Shown: positions 8,192-17,444 of the stretch, piece by piece
How the letters are laid out: the number at the start of each line of letters is the position of its first letter
Numbering within the stretch: the first letter of the stretch is position 1
Source of the DNA: Pseudomonas sp. M47T1
GTDB lineage: Bacteria; Pseudomonadota; Gammaproteobacteria; Pseudomonadales; Pseudomonadaceae
Direction: 5' to 3'
Length of the DNA: 64,000 bases
Assembly: GCF_000263855.1 (NCBI RefSeq)
Contig: NZ_AJWX01000008.1
Location: forward strand, 62,001-126,000
Program-made: the position numbers and the translations under genes
Notes under the pieces: generated by a model
What the model saw: only the letters and a program-made list of their open reading frames with translations
What the model was told of the DNA's origin: nothing
The model's database searches: none

Positions 8192-8309
8192 GGTGTCGCT
8201 CCTTCGAATGAGCCAATGGTGGCCCCTTAATACTGGGGCAACGGCGATTCACAGGAGTTCGATGTCAGTACGCTAGTATTCAGGCTTGCCCTTCAAGGAT
8301 GCTCTTGCC

Positions 8310-9200
8310 ATGCCTCAGTCCGGCGCCACTCGCTACCCCATCATGCTGGTCCCCGGCATGCTCGGTTTTGTCCGCCTGCTGCTGTACCCCTACTGGTTCG
8401 GCATTGTGCGAGCCCTGCGCCGTGGCGGCGCCAAGGTGTTTGCGGTGCAGGTGTCACCCCTCAACGCCACCGAGGTACGCGGCGAGCAGTTGTTGCTGAT
8501 CATTCAACGCATCCGCCACGAAACCGGTGCGCAAAAGGTCAACCTCATCGGCCACAGCCAAGGCGCGCTCACGGCCCGCTACGCCGCCGCCAAGCGTCCC
8601 GAATGGGTGGCGTCGGTCACGTCGGTGGCCGGGCCCAACCACGGCTCGGAGTTGGCAGACTATCTGCAGCGGCGCTACCCGCACAACTCGATGGGCGGGC
8701 GTGTGCTGCATGTGGTCCTGTACTTGCTGGGGGTGTTGATGGGCGCGCTGGAGACCGGTTGGCGCGGCCCGATCCTGCCCATCGACGTGCACGGCTCCCA
8801 TGCTTCGCTGACCTGCGCTGGCGTTGCGCAATTCAATCAGCGTTACCCACAGGGCATTCCGCTGACCTGGGGCGGGCAGGGAGAGCCGGTGGTCAATGGG
8901 GTGCGTTACTACTCATGGTCGGGGGTGCTGCAAGACCCGCGCGCGAGCGGCGGAGGTAACCGCCTGGATGGCTCGCACCGCAGTTGCAAGCTGTTCGCCC
9001 GTACTTTCGTGCGCGAGGCGGGGCAGTGCGACGGCATGGTGGGGCGCTACAGCTCCCACCTGGGCCAGGTGATTGGTGATGACTACCCCATGGACCACTT
9101 GGATATCGTCAACCAGTCTCTGGGCCTGGTGGGCAAGGGTGTGGAACCAGTGCGCCTGTTCACCGAGCACGCTGCCCGGCTCACGGCGGCGGGGCTTTAG
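8310..9200 (+). CDS. Class I lipase-like alpha/beta hydrolase without signal peptide
   Basis: 296 residues that align along their whole length with the mature part of P. aeruginosa LipA (YPIMLVPGMLGF, VNLIGHSQGA, RYPQGIPLTW, YYSWSG, DGMVGRYSSHLG, MDHLD). The expected catalytic triad is Ser83, Asp241 and His263. Unlike LipA it has no secretion signal and lacks the two disulfide cysteines (the positions read TWGGQG and GRYSSH). It may therefore act in the cytoplasm or be membrane-associated on cellular lipids. AAGGAT precedes the ATG at 8310; an upstream TTG at 8286 is less likely. No foldase gene is nearby. Confidence 0.82.
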   Translation: MPQSGATRYPIMLVPGMLGFVRLLLYPYWFGIVRALRRGGAKVFAVQVSPLNATEVRGEQLLLIIQRIRHETGAQKVNLIGHSQGALTARYAAAKRPEWVASVTSVAGPNHGSELADYLQRRYPHNSMGGRVLHVVLYLLGVLMGALETGWRGPILPIDVHGSHASLTCAGVAQFNQRYPQGIPLTWGGQGEPVVNGVRYYSWSGVLQDPRASGGGNRLDGSHRSCKLFARTFVREAGQCDGMVGRYSSHLGQVIGDDYPMDHLDIVNQSLGLVGKGVEPVRLFTEHAARLTAAGL

Positions 9201-10084
9201 TCGCGGGCCACGGCGCGCCCCAGCGGCGTGGTCCAGCGTTCGGCCAGGATCACGCCGCCCAGCGTCAGCAGGCCGCCCAGCAGGTGATAGAGCGCCAATT
9301 GCTCATGCAGCACCAGCGCGGCAATCAGAGCGGTAACCAGCGGCAACAGGTTGAAGAACAGCGTGGTGCGGCTGGGCCCCAGGCGGCTGACGGCGTGCAT
9401 CCACGCCAGTGGTGCGACCATTGAGGCCAGCAGGCAGGCATACAGCACCAGGCCGATATTGCCCGCGTCCAGGCCCATCTTCGGCGACAACACAAACAGC
9501 GGCGCCAGCACGATAATGGCTACCCCCACCTGCAGATAAAGCAATTGCAGCGCCGGGATGCGCAGCTGCCATTTTTTCAACAGGGTGCTGTACACCGCGT
9601 AGGCCAGGGTGGCCAGCAGCATCATGGCGTCGCCCCGGTTCAGCCCGTGGGCCAGCAGGTTGCCCAACTGCCCGGCCGAGACCACCACCAGCACGCCGGC
9701 CAGCGACAGGACAGCGCCGAACAGGGCGCCGACGGTGAGGCGCTGGCCCAGGCTGATGATGGCCAGGGTCAGCGACATCAACGGCATCAACGAGAGGATG
9801 ATGCCCATGTTGGTGGCGCTGGTGAGCGCGGCGGCGAAATAGGCCAGGCTCTGGTACACGGCCATGCCCAGCAGCCCCAGCACGAATATCTTGCCCAGGT
9901 GGGGGCGGATCTGCGCGCGGTTGGCCCATACCTTGGGCAGCAGGAACGGGGTGAACAGCAGGCCGGCCAGCAGCCAGCGGTAAAAGCCGATCTCGGCGGG
10001 AAAAATGGCGCCTACCGCCATTTTGTTGATCACGGTGTTGCCGGCCCAGATCAGAATGGCCAGCAACGGAAACGCGTATTGCAT
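9197..10084 (-). CDS. DMT-family (EamA) transporter
   Basis: 295 residues with ten hydrophobic segments arranged as two EamA repeats (about residues 5-140 and 150-285). Drug/metabolite transporters of this type export amino acids or other metabolites across the inner membrane. The substrate cannot be deduced. It is convergent with the lipase gene; the two stop regions overlap by four bases. Confidence 0.85.
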   Translation of the reverse strand: MQYAFPLLAILIWAGNTVINKMAVGAIFPAEIGFYRWLLAGLLFTPFLLPKVWANRAQIRPHLGKIFVLGLLGMAVYQSLAYFAAALTSATNMGIILSLMPLMSLTLAIISLGQRLTVGALFGAVLSLAGVLVVVSAGQLGNLLAHGLNRGDAMMLLATLAYAVYSTLLKKWQLRIPALQLLYLQVGVAIIVLAPLFVLSPKMGLDAGNIGLVLYACLLASMVAPLAWMHAVSRLGPSRTTLFFNLLPLVTALIAALVLHEQLALYHLLGGLLTLGGVILAERWTTPLGRAVARD

Positions 10085-10265
10085 GGGGAACGCCTGTCAG
10101 TCGATAAGGCGCGATTATCCCTGTTTGCGCTGGGCATCACCTACTGATAACCGGCCAAGGGATCGTTGAAAACCGACAACCCGTGTGGCGCAGGCGTGTG
10201 ACAAAGTTTGTCTACACTTCAGGACGAGGCTGCGCGGCTCAGCGCGGCAACCAGGAGAAAACTCC

Positions 10266-10565
10266 ATGAAGATGCTCCACGCGCCCCTGCTGGTGCTCGG
10301 CCTGCTGCTGTGCTCGCAAGGCTTCGCTGCCACCGCGCAACAGAACAAGATGACCACGTGCAATGCCGACGCCACCGCCAAGAGCCTCAAGGGCGACGAG
10401 CGCAAGACCTACATGAGCACCTGCCTCAAGGCCACGCCAGCGGCGACCACCAAGAGCCTGACGCCGCAGCAGCAGAAAATGACCACCTGCAATGCATCGG
10501 CCAAAACCCAGAACCTGGCTGGCGATGCGCGCAAGACCTTCATGAGCACCTGCCTGAAGAAATAA
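10266..10565 (+). CDS. PsiF repeat family protein
   Basis: 99 residues with a signal peptide (MKMLHAPLLVLGLLLCSQGFA) and two PsiF repeats, each with a KMTTCNA...L.GD.RK..MSTCLK pattern and two cysteines per repeat. E. coli PsiF is induced by phosphate starvation; its function is unknown. The start at 10266 is backed by AGGAG nine bases upstream; the longer upstream frame has no signal peptide. Confidence 0.85.
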   Translation: MKMLHAPLLVLGLLLCSQGFAATAQQNKMTTCNADATAKSLKGDERKTYMSTCLKATPAATTKSLTPQQQKMTTCNASAKTQNLAGDARKTFMSTCLKK

Positions 10566-10583
10566 CCCCGCTGATCGCGGTCT

Positions 10584-10677
10584 TGTAGCCGCCGCTGCCA
10601 GGCTGCGCGGGCCCTGTCATGCACTGAAGATCTTCAGTGTACCCACGGGCCAGCGCAGCCTGGTGGCAGCGGCTACA
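10584..10677. repeat. Inverted repeat (family 3, TGTAGCCGCTGCC type)
   Basis: TGTAGCCGCCGCTGCCAGGC at one end is matched by an inverse copy ending GGCAGCGGCTACA, with an inner hairpin ACTGAAGATCTTCAGT. It lies just after psiF and probably doubles as its transcription terminator. A sister copy is at 30563-30658. Confidence 0.85.
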
Positions 10678-10775
10678 ATCGGCGGCGAGTCGGCGGCGGA
10701 TCAAACGGTCTGGCCCTGCCGGGCGAAGGCTGGCAGACTGCCCAGTCCTTCCATGTCGTACGTGTTCGAGGCTGT

Positions 10776-11786
10776 ATGCCAACGTTTTCCCAGCGTCACG
10801 TGTTATGGGCCAGTCTGATCATCGTCTTCGGTGGCCTGCTTGCGGTAATGCCCCTGCGCCTGCTGCCCAGCCTGCTGGCGGGGCTTCTGGTGTATGAACT
10901 GGTCAACATGCTGACCCCCAAGCTTGAGCACCTGATTTCCGGCCCCCGGGCCCGCTGGGTGGCGGTTGCCCTGCTGGGTACCCTGATTGTCAGCCTGCTG
11001 GCGGTGATCTTCGCCCTGGCCATCAGTTTCCTCATGCATGAAGCCGAAAATCCCGGGGCCTTCCTGGACAAGTTCATGGGCGTGCTCAACCGCGCGCGTG
11101 GCCAGTTGCCGCCGTCCATCGATGCCTACCTGCCTGCCAATGTCGGCGAGTTCCGCTCGGCCATCAGTGACTGGGTCAGCAAGCATTTGGCTGAGTTGCA
11201 ACTGGTGGGCAAGGACGCGGTACGAACCTTCGTGACCTTGCTGATCGGCATGGTGCTGGGTGCGATTGTTGCGCTTAACCGAGTGCCGGCGGATGCCCCG
11301 CACAAGCCGCTGGCCGGGGAGTTGCTGCAACGCTTGACCTTGCTGGTACAGGCCTTCCGCAACATTGTTTTTGCGCAGATCAAGATCGCGGCGCTTAACA
11401 CCCTATTTACCTCGGTGTTTCTGCTGGTGATCTTGCCGTTATGCGGGATCAAGTTGCCGCTGCACAAGACCATGGTGGTGCTGACCTTCATCCTTGGCCT
11501 GCTGCCGGTGATCGGCAACCTGATCTCCAACGCGCTGATCACGGTGATCGCGCTATCGGTGTCCATCTGGGTGGCGGGGGCGGCGCTGGGCTGGCTGATA
11601 CTTATCCACAAGCTGGAATACTTCCTCAATGCGCGCATCGTGGGCGGGCAGATCAGGGCCAAGTCGTGGGAATTACTGTTGGCGATGCTGATATTCGAGG
11701 CAGCCTTCGGCCTGCCCGGCGTGGTGGCCGGGCCGATCTACTATGCGTACTTGAAAAGCGAGCTGCGCCGCGCCGAACTGGTGTAA
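10776..11786 (+). CDS. AI-2E family transporter
   Basis: 336 residues with N-terminal paired hydrophobic helices, a central soluble stretch (about residues 90-150) and five or so C-terminal membrane helices. This is the AI-2E/PerM fold, which includes TqsA-like exporters and Na+/H+ antiporters. The segment GLLPVIGNLISN in the C-terminal half is a family signature. The true substrate is unknown; quorum-signal export is only one possibility. Confidence 0.85.
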   Translation: MPTFSQRHVLWASLIIVFGGLLAVMPLRLLPSLLAGLLVYELVNMLTPKLEHLISGPRARWVAVALLGTLIVSLLAVIFALAISFLMHEAENPGAFLDKFMGVLNRARGQLPPSIDAYLPANVGEFRSAISDWVSKHLAELQLVGKDAVRTFVTLLIGMVLGAIVALNRVPADAPHKPLAGELLQRLTLLVQAFRNIVFAQIKIAALNTLFTSVFLLVILPLCGIKLPLHKTMVVLTFILGLLPVIGNLISNALITVIALSVSIWVAGAALGWLILIHKLEYFLNARIVGGQIRAKSWELLLAMLIFEAAFGLPGVVAGPIYYAYLKSELRRAELV

Positions 11787-11890
11787 CAACTCGGCGCCTG
11801 ATGTTGATTGTGCAGCAGTTGCCGCGGGCTGCGAAAAGATCCGCACGGCCTTCGCAGCCTGCGGCAGCTCCGGGAGGGGCGTATGCAGGG

Positions 11891-13156
11891 TTAGCCGTAA
11901 CGCTTGCGCGCTTCAATGGCCAGGCCGCTGCCGATGCTGCCGAAGATGTTGCCTTCCACGTGCCGCGCATTTGGCAGCATCGCCGCCACGCTGTTGCGCA
12001 GCGCCGGGATGCCGCTGGAACCGCCGGTGAAGAACACCGTGTCGACCTGCTCCACGCCCACACCGGCATCGCCCAGCAGTTGGGTGACGCTGCCACGCAC
12101 GCGCTCAAGCAGGTTGTCGATGGCGCTTTCGAACAGCACACGCGTCATGTCCACGCTCAGGCCGGGCTCAATGCGGTCCAGTGGCACCAGGCGATTCTCG
12201 GCCTGGGTCAGCTGAATCTTGGTCTCTTCCACTTCCATGGCCAGCCAGTGGCCGGCGCGTTGGTCGATCAGCTTGAACAGGCGGTCGATGCCGCCGGTGT
12301 CTTCGATGTCGTAGCGCATGCTGCCCAAGGCCAGCTGGGATTTCTGCGAGTACACCGAATTGATGGTGTGCCAGGTGGCCAGGTTCATGTGGTGGCTGGT
12401 GGGCATGAACGCACCACTTTTCATGCGGCTGCCGTAGCCGAACAGCGGCATCACGCCTTGCAGGCTCAACTGCTTGTCGAAGTCGGTACCGCCAATGTGC
12501 ACGCCGCCGGTCGCCAAGATGTCGCTGTGGCGGTCGTCGATGTTGTGGCGCTCGGGCGCCAGGCGAATCAGCGAGAAGTCGGAGGTACCACCGCCGATGT
12601 CGACAATCAGCACCAGCTCTTCGCGTTGGATGGTGGACTCATAGTCGAAGGCCGCGGCGATGGGCTCGAACTGGAACGACACGTCTTTGAAGCCGATTTT
12701 CCTCGCCACTTCTTCCAGGGTGTCCTGAGCTTCCTGGTCGGCGGCCTTGTCGTCGTCGACGAAATGCACCGGACGGCCCAGCACCACCTCGTCGAACGGG
12801 CGGCCGGCGTTGGTTTCAGCGCGCTTCTTCAGCTCGCCGATGAACATGCCCAGCAGGTCTTTGAACGGCAGGGCAGTGCCCAGCACACTGGTGTCGTGCT
12901 TGATCAGCTTGGAACCCAGCAGGCTCTTGAGCGAGCGCATCAGGCGGCCTTCGTAGCCTTCCAGGTACTCGTGCAGTGCCAGGCGGCCGTACACAGGGCG
13001 GCGTTCCTCGATGTTGAAGAACACCACCGACGGCAGGGTGATCTTGCCGTCTTCCAGCGCAATCAGGGTTTCGGCATCCGGTCGGTGCCAGCCAACGGTG
13101 GAGTTGGAGGTGCCGAAGTCGATGCCGCAGGCGCGGGCCGGGTTTTGGTTGTTCAT
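11891..13156 (-). CDS. Short Hsp70-family protein (YegD-like)
   Basis: 421 residues containing an actin-like ATPase of Hsp70 type: phosphate-1 loop CGIDFGTSNSTVGWH near the N-terminus, VDIGGGTSDFSL for phosphate 2 and FFTGGSSGIPALR for the adenosine motif. It ends after the ATPase domain, so the peptide-binding domain of DnaK (about 640 residues) is missing, as in E. coli YegD. I start it at MNNQNPA (13156) because Hsp70s begin just before the GIDFGT loop; the upstream extension is not Hsp70-like. It is divergent from the J-protein gene cbpA. Confidence 0.87.
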   Translation of the reverse strand: MNNQNPARACGIDFGTSNSTVGWHRPDAETLIALEDGKITLPSVVFFNIEERRPVYGRLALHEYLEGYEGRLMRSLKSLLGSKLIKHDTSVLGTALPFKDLLGMFIGELKKRAETNAGRPFDEVVLGRPVHFVDDDKAADQEAQDTLEEVARKIGFKDVSFQFEPIAAAFDYESTIQREELVLIVDIGGGTSDFSLIRLAPERHNIDDRHSDILATGGVHIGGTDFDKQLSLQGVMPLFGYGSRMKSGAFMPTSHHMNLATWHTINSVYSQKSQLALGSMRYDIEDTGGIDRLFKLIDQRAGHWLAMEVEETKIQLTQAENRLVPLDRIEPGLSVDMTRVLFESAIDNLLERVRGSVTQLLGDAGVGVEQVDTVFFTGGSSGIPALRNSVAAMLPNARHVEGNIFGSIGSGLAIEARKRYG

Positions 13157-13253
13157 GTCGTTGCCGGATTCTGTGCAAAAAACGGCCGCGCAGTGTATGC
13201 CAGTGGTGGCCAGAATCAAGGCCAAGCAGCGTTTAATTGCCGCACGGTCGTAC

Positions 13254-13280
13254 CTTGAAACCTGCGCCTTGCCCCCCAAT
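13254..13280 (+). promoter_or_regulatory. Sigma-32-like heat-shock promoter for cbpA
   Basis: CTTGAAA at 13254-13260, a 13-base spacer and CCCCAAT at 13274-13280 closely match the RpoH consensus CTTGAAA-N13/14-CCCCAT. It lies about 140 bases upstream of cbpA on the coding strand. Confidence 0.55.
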
Positions 13281-13419
13281 CTTGTAGCCATTGCCTACGA
13301 CTGCGCCGCGGTACTTCAACAAAGCCTGCCGACAGTCGATAAACTTCCAGCGCATCGCCGAGTCTCTACACTGAGTGGGGCAGACCGCGCGATCCCGATA
13401 AACGGATGGTGATCCTTCG

Positions 13420-14379
13420 ATGGACTTCAAAGACTACTACAAGATATTGGGCGTTGAGCCAACGGCGGATGAGAAGGCGATCAAGACTGCCTACCGCAAG
13501 CTGGCGCGCAAATATCACCCCGACGTGAGCAAGGAAAAGGACGCCGAGGACAAATTCAAAGAGGCCTCCGAGGCCTATGAAGCACTGAGCAACGCGGAAA
13601 AACGCGCCGAGTACGACGAGATTCGCAAATACGGCCAGCACGGTCGTCCGTTCCAAGGCCCGCCAGGCTGGCAGGGCCGCGGTGGTGGTGGTTTCGAGGA
13701 AAGTGGTGGCGATTTCTCCGATTTTTTCAGCTCCATCTTCGGCTCGGCCGGGCGTGGCGGCGACGGCAACCCTTTTGGCCGCGGCCAGCAACGCAGCGCC
13801 GGGAGGCGAGGACAAGACGTGGAAATGGAACTGGCAATTTTCCTTGAGGAAACCCTGGCTACCGAGTCGAAGCAGATCAGCTTTCAGGTACCGCAGTACA
13901 ACGCTGCGGGCCAGCAGACCGGCACTACCACCAAGACCCTCAACGTCAAGATCCCGGCCGGCGTCACCGATGGCGAGCGCATTCGCCTCAAGGGCCAGGG
14001 TGCGCCGGGCGTGGGCGGCGGCGCGAATGGCGACCTGTACCTGATTGTGCGGTTCGCACCGCACCCGATGTTCGATGTAGAAGACCATGACCTGATCATC
14101 ACCGTGCCGCTGGCCCCGTGGGAAGCGGCGCTGGGTACCAAGGTGGCGGTGCCGACCCTGACCGGGCGCATCAACCTCACCATTCGCCCCGACAGCCAAA
14201 GCGGCCAACGCCTGCGAGTCAAGGGTAACGGCCTTTCGGACAAGCAGGGCCAGCGTGGTGATCTCTACGCACAATTGAAAGTGGTGATGCCTGCGCACGC
14301 CGACGAAGCCACGCAAGCGCTGTGGAAAACCCTGTCGGAGAAGGCGGCATTCGACCCCCGAGCCAACTGGAGTCGCTGA
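13420..14379 (+). CDS. cbpA: Curved-DNA-binding J-domain protein CbpA
   Basis: 319 residues: J domain at 1-70 with the Hsp70-stimulating HPD triad at residues 33-35, a Gly/Phe-rich linker (about 70-125) and two DnaJ C-terminal substrate-binding domains without the zinc fingers of DnaJ. CbpA is a DnaK co-chaperone and nucleoid-associated protein in E. coli. It is followed two bases later by its modulator gene cbpM. A sigma-32-like promoter lies upstream. Confidence 0.94.
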   Translation: MDFKDYYKILGVEPTADEKAIKTAYRKLARKYHPDVSKEKDAEDKFKEASEAYEALSNAEKRAEYDEIRKYGQHGRPFQGPPGWQGRGGGGFEESGGDFSDFFSSIFGSAGRGGDGNPFGRGQQRSAGRRGQDVEMELAIFLEETLATESKQISFQVPQYNAAGQQTGTTTKTLNVKIPAGVTDGERIRLKGQGAPGVGGGANGDLYLIVRFAPHPMFDVEDHDLIITVPLAPWEAALGTKVAVPTLTGRINLTIRPDSQSGQRLRVKGNGLSDKQGQRGDLYAQLKVVMPAHADEATQALWKTLSEKAAFDPRANWSR

Positions 14380-14381
14380 TC

Positions 14382-14687
14382 ATGGAAACGTCCCGGTACG
14401 TTCAACTGGACATGCAAGCGTTCTGTCAGGCCACCGAGATGTCGGTGGCCTATGTGATTGAAATCGTCGAGCACGGCATAGTGGAACCCACGGGACGGTC
14501 CCCGGAGGAATGGTTGTTCGACGACTTTTCCCCGCTGATTGCACGCAGGGCGGCCAAGCTGCACCGCGACCTGGAACTGGAGTGGGAGGGCGTGGCCCTG
14601 GCGCTGGAGTTGCTGGAGGAGGTGCAGGACCTGCGCGCCGAAAACGCGCGCCTGCGCCAGCGCCTGGGGCGCTACGTGCAGGGCTGA
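14382..14687 (+). CDS. cbpM: Chaperone modulator CbpM
   Basis: 101 residues starting METSRYVQLD, two bases after the cbpA stop, so the pair is surely co-transcribed. CbpM binds the J domain of CbpA and blocks both its co-chaperone and DNA-binding activity. The N-terminal MerR-like helix region and C-terminal coiled helix (LELLEEVQDLRAENARLRQR) fit the family. The upstream in-frame start at 14322 would overlap cbpA and is rejected. Confidence 0.92.
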   Translation: METSRYVQLDMQAFCQATEMSVAYVIEIVEHGIVEPTGRSPEEWLFDDFSPLIARRAAKLHRDLELEWEGVALALELLEEVQDLRAENARLRQRLGRYVQG

Positions 14688-14700
14688 TGCTGTGGACAAC

Positions 14701-14767
14701 TGTGGGAGCAGGCTTGCCAGCGCGCTCTGACGCCCTAAAGACTCGCTGTTAAGCCAGCTCCCACAGG
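14701..14767. repeat. Inverted repeat (family 2, GGAGCTGGCTTGCCAGC type)
   Basis: TGTGGGAGCAGGCTTGCCAGCG and a shortened inverse copy AGCCAGCTCCCACA flank the gap between the convergent cbpM and ureC genes. A single half-copy is at 41081-41105 and a degenerate pair at 48722-48788. Confidence 0.75.
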
Positions 14768-14775
14768 GACGGTGC

Positions 14776-16476
14776 CTAGAACAGGAAATACCGCTGCGCC
14801 ATCGGCAGCGTTTCCGCCGGTTCGCACCACAACAGCACGCCGTCGGCCTTGACCTGGTAGGTCTGCGGGTCGACGTCGATGTCGGGCAGGTAGCCGTTGT
14901 GGATCAGGTCGGTCTTCTGCACCGTGCGGCAGCCCTTGACCACGCCAATCTGCTTTTTCAACCCCAACTGCTCGGGCACGCCCGCGTCCAGCGCTGCCTG
15001 GCTGATGAAGGTGATGCTGGTGGCGTGGCGCGAGCCGCCGTAGCTGGCGAACATCGGGCGGTAGTGCACCGGCTGCGGGGTGGGAATCGAAGCGTTGGCG
15101 TCGCCCATCAAGCTGGCCGCGATGGCGCCGCCCTTGAGAATCAGCGTCGGCTTGACGCCGAAGAACGCCGGGCGCCACAGCACCAGGTCGGCCCACTTGC
15201 CAACCTCGATGGAGCCTACTTCATGGCTGATGCCATGGGTGATGGCCGGGTTGATGGTGTACTTGGCGATGTAGCGCTTGGCGCGAAAGTTGTCGTTGCC
15301 GGCAACGTCTTCTGTCAGCGGCCCACGCTGTTTCTTCATCTTGTCGGCGGTTTGCCAGGTGCGCGTGATCACTTCCCCCACGCGGCCCATGGCCTGGCTG
15401 TCGGAGCTGATCATCGAGAAGGCGCCCAAGTCATGCAGGATGTCTTCGGCGGCGATGGTCTCGCGGCGAATGCGGCTTTCGGCGAAAGCCACGTCCTCGG
15501 CGATGCTGGGGTCCAGGTGATGGCAGACCATCAGCATGTCCAGGTGTTCGTCGATGGTGTTGCGGGTGAACGGCCGGGTCGGGTTGGTGGAGCTGGGCAG
15601 TACGTTGGGGAAACCGCAGGCCTTGATGATGTCCGGGGCGTGGCCGCCGCCGGCGCCTTCGGTGTGGTAGGTGTGGATGGTGCGGCCCTTGAACGCCGCC
15701 AGGGTGGTTTCCACGAAGCCCGACTCGTTGAGGGTGTCGGAGTGGATGGCCACCTGCACGTCGTATTGGTCGGCCACGCTCAGGCAGTTGTCGATGGCGG
15801 CCGGGGTGGTGCCCCAGTCCTCGTGCAGCTTGAGCCCGATAGCACCGGCCTTGACCTGTTCGATCAGCGGCTCAGGCAGGCTGGCATTGCCCTTGCCGGT
15901 GAAGCCGATGTTCATCGGGAACGAGTCGGCCGCCTGCAGCATGCGCGCCATGTGCCACGGCCCGGAGGTACAGGTGGTGGCATTGGTACCGGTGGCCGGC
16001 CCCGTGCCGCCGCCGATCATGGTAGTGACGCCGCTCATCAATGCTTCTTCGATCTGCTGCGGGCAGATGAAGTGGATGTGGGTGTCGATACCGCCAGCGG
16101 TGAGGATCATGCCTTCACCGGCGATCACCTCGGTGCTGGCGCCGATGGCGATGGTCACGTCCGGCTGGATGTCCGGGTTGCCGGCTTTGCCGATAGCGGC
16201 GATACGGCCGTCCTTCAGGCCCACGTCGGCCTTGACGATGCCCCAGTGGTCGATGATGAGGGCGTTGGTGATCAGGGTGTCGACCACGTCGGCGGCCAGC
16301 AACTGGCCCTGGCCCATGCCGTCGCGGATCACTTTGCCGCCGCCGAATTTCACTTCTTCGCCGTAGGTGGTGAAGTCTTTTTCCACTTCGATCCACAGGT
16401 CGGTGTCGGCCAGGCGCACCTTGTCGCCCACGGTTGGGCCGAACATGTCCGCGTAAGCTTGACGACTGATTTTCAT
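14776..16476 (-). CDS. ureC: Urease alpha (catalytic) subunit UreC
   Basis: 566 residues, full length for the large bacterial urease subunit, which hydrolyses urea to ammonia and carbamate at a di-nickel centre. Nickel ligands and active-site groups are visible: GIDTHIHF (HxH), [10 protein letters not shown] (the carbamylated lysine), [22 protein letters not shown] and the flap histidine in [18 protein letters not shown] precedes the ATG. It is the last gene of the urt-ure block; a repeat-rich 124-base gap separates it from ureB. Confidence 0.98.
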   Translation of the reverse strand: MKISRQAYADMFGPTVGDKVRLADTDLWIEVEKDFTTYGEEVKFGGGKVIRDGMGQGQLLAADVVDTLITNALIIDHWGIVKADVGLKDGRIAAIGKAGNPDIQPDVTIAIGASTEVIAGEGMILTAGGIDTHIHFICPQQIEEALMSGVTTMIGGGTGPATGTNATTCTSGPWHMARMLQAADSFPMNIGFTGKGNASLPEPLIEQVKAGAIGLKLHEDWGTTPAAIDNCLSVADQYDVQVAIHSDTLNESGFVETTLAAFKGRTIHTYHTEGAGGGHAPDIIKACGFPNVLPSSTNPTRPFTRNTIDEHLDMLMVCHHLDPSIAEDVAFAESRIRRETIAAEDILHDLGAFSMISSDSQAMGRVGEVITRTWQTADKMKKQRGPLTEDVAGNDNFRAKRYIAKYTINPAITHGISHEVGSIEVGKWADLVLWRPAFFGVKPTLILKGGAIAASLMGDANASIPTPQPVHYRPMFASYGGSRHATSITFISQAALDAGVPEQLGLKKQIGVVKGCRTVQKTDLIHNGYLPDIDVDPQTYQVKADGVLLWCEPAETLPMAQRYFLF

Positions 16477-16484
16477 CCAGAATC

Positions 16485-16592
16485 CTCATGCGGAAGCTGC
16501 AAGCTTTAAGCTGCAAGCTTCAAGTAGCAGTGCTACATAATGGTTCGATACGCCGCAGTTTTTCTCTTGCGGCTTATAGCTAAAAGCTTGCA
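16485..16592. repeat. AAGCTGCAAGCTT-type repeats between ureB and ureC
   Basis: Several direct and inverted copies of an AAGCTGCAAGCTT-like word fill this gap (for example TTTAAGCTGCAAGCTTCAAG and AAAAGCTTGCAGCTG). The same word occurs between purH and purD (45403-45537). They can form hairpins within the operon mRNA. Confidence 0.7.
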
Positions 16593-16600
16593 GCTGGGCC

Positions 16601-16906
16601 TCAAAGGTCGCCCATGATGCGGCCGGCGAAGCCGAACACGCGGCGCTTGCCGGCCAGGTCCACCAGCTCGACTTCGCGGCTCTGGCCCGGTTCGAAGCGC
16701 ACCGCGGTGCCGGCCGGAATGTTCAGGCGCATGCCCCGGCTGGCGGCGCGGTCGAAGGTGAGCGCGTCATTGGTTTCGAAAAAGTGATAGTGCGAACCCA
16801 CCTGGATGGGCCGGTCGCCGCTGTTGGCCACTGTCAGGCTGAGGGTGCGGCGGCCTACGTTGAGTTCGATGTCGCCGGGTTGGATCTGGTACTGGCCAGG
16901 AATCAT
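16601..16906 (-). CDS. ureB: Urease beta subunit UreB
   Basis: 101 residues with the conserved [14 protein letters not shown] start, [10 protein letters not shown] and GFAGRIMG end of urease beta. It forms the (UreABC)3 trimer with UreA and UreC. AGGAGGCCTGA gives an excellent ribosome-binding site. A GNAT gene precedes it by ten bases rather than ureA. Confidence 0.97.
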   Translation of the reverse strand: MIPGQYQIQPGDIELNVGRRTLSLTVANSGDRPIQVGSHYHFFETNDALTFDRAASRGMRLNIPAGTAVRFEPGQSREVELVDLAGKRRVFGFAGRIMGDL

Positions 16907-16916
16907 TCAGGCCTCC

Positions 16917-17438
16917 TCAAAGAGTCTTGTAGAAAAACGCCGTGGCGGTGTATTCGCCGTCCGGACGGCAGGCAAAGCCGGGGATCTGCCCCGCGCGCTT
17001 GTACCCCTGGGACAGGTAGAACGCCTCGGCGGGCGAGCCGGCCTCGGTGTCCAGGTGCAGCAGGCCGCGGTGGTACTGGCGGGCCGCGATTTCCACGGCC
17101 TGCATCAGTTGCTGGCCCATGCCGCGGCGCTGGGCGTCAGAGCGCACCATCAGCTTTTGCACCTCGGCGCGGTTCAGGCCGTTGACGCGCTTGCAGAACA
17201 CCAATTGCGCGCTGGCCATGACCTGTTCGTCACGTACCACCACCCAGAGCACCAGATCGTTGATGGCGATGCGGTTTTTCACTTCATCGAAATAGCTGTT
17301 GGCGTCATGGGCGTCCAGGTCGGCGAGAAAACCGATCGAGGCGCCCTGCTTGACCGAGTCCACTAGCAACTCGACCAGGCCCTGGCGGTAGTGAGCAAAG
17401 CTTTCAACGGTGACGCGACGCAACTGGGCGGCATTCAT
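16917..17438 (-). CDS. GNAT-family N-acetyltransferase inside the urease operon
   Basis: 173 residues with the GNAT acetyl-CoA loop RRGMGQQLMQ (about residues 106-115) and flanking strands MASAQLVF and EVQKLMVR. Its acceptor substrate is not known. It lies between ureB and a second GNAT gene, with gaps of only six and ten bases, so it is transcribed with the urease subunits although no role in urease function is established. Confidence 0.85.
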   Translation of the reverse strand: MNAAQLRRVTVESFAHYRQGLVELLVDSVKQGASIGFLADLDAHDANSYFDEVKNRIAINDLVLWVVVRDEQVMASAQLVFCKRVNGLNRAEVQKLMVRSDAQRRGMGQQLMQAVEIAARQYHRGLLHLDTEAGSPAEAFYLSQGYKRAGQIPGFACRPDGEYTATAFFYKTL

Positions 17439-17444
17439 GGCGGC

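Noticed and set aside
14899..16509. 536-codon plus-strand open frame over ureC
   Set aside because: It mirrors ureC in the opposite strand and has no protein-family features.
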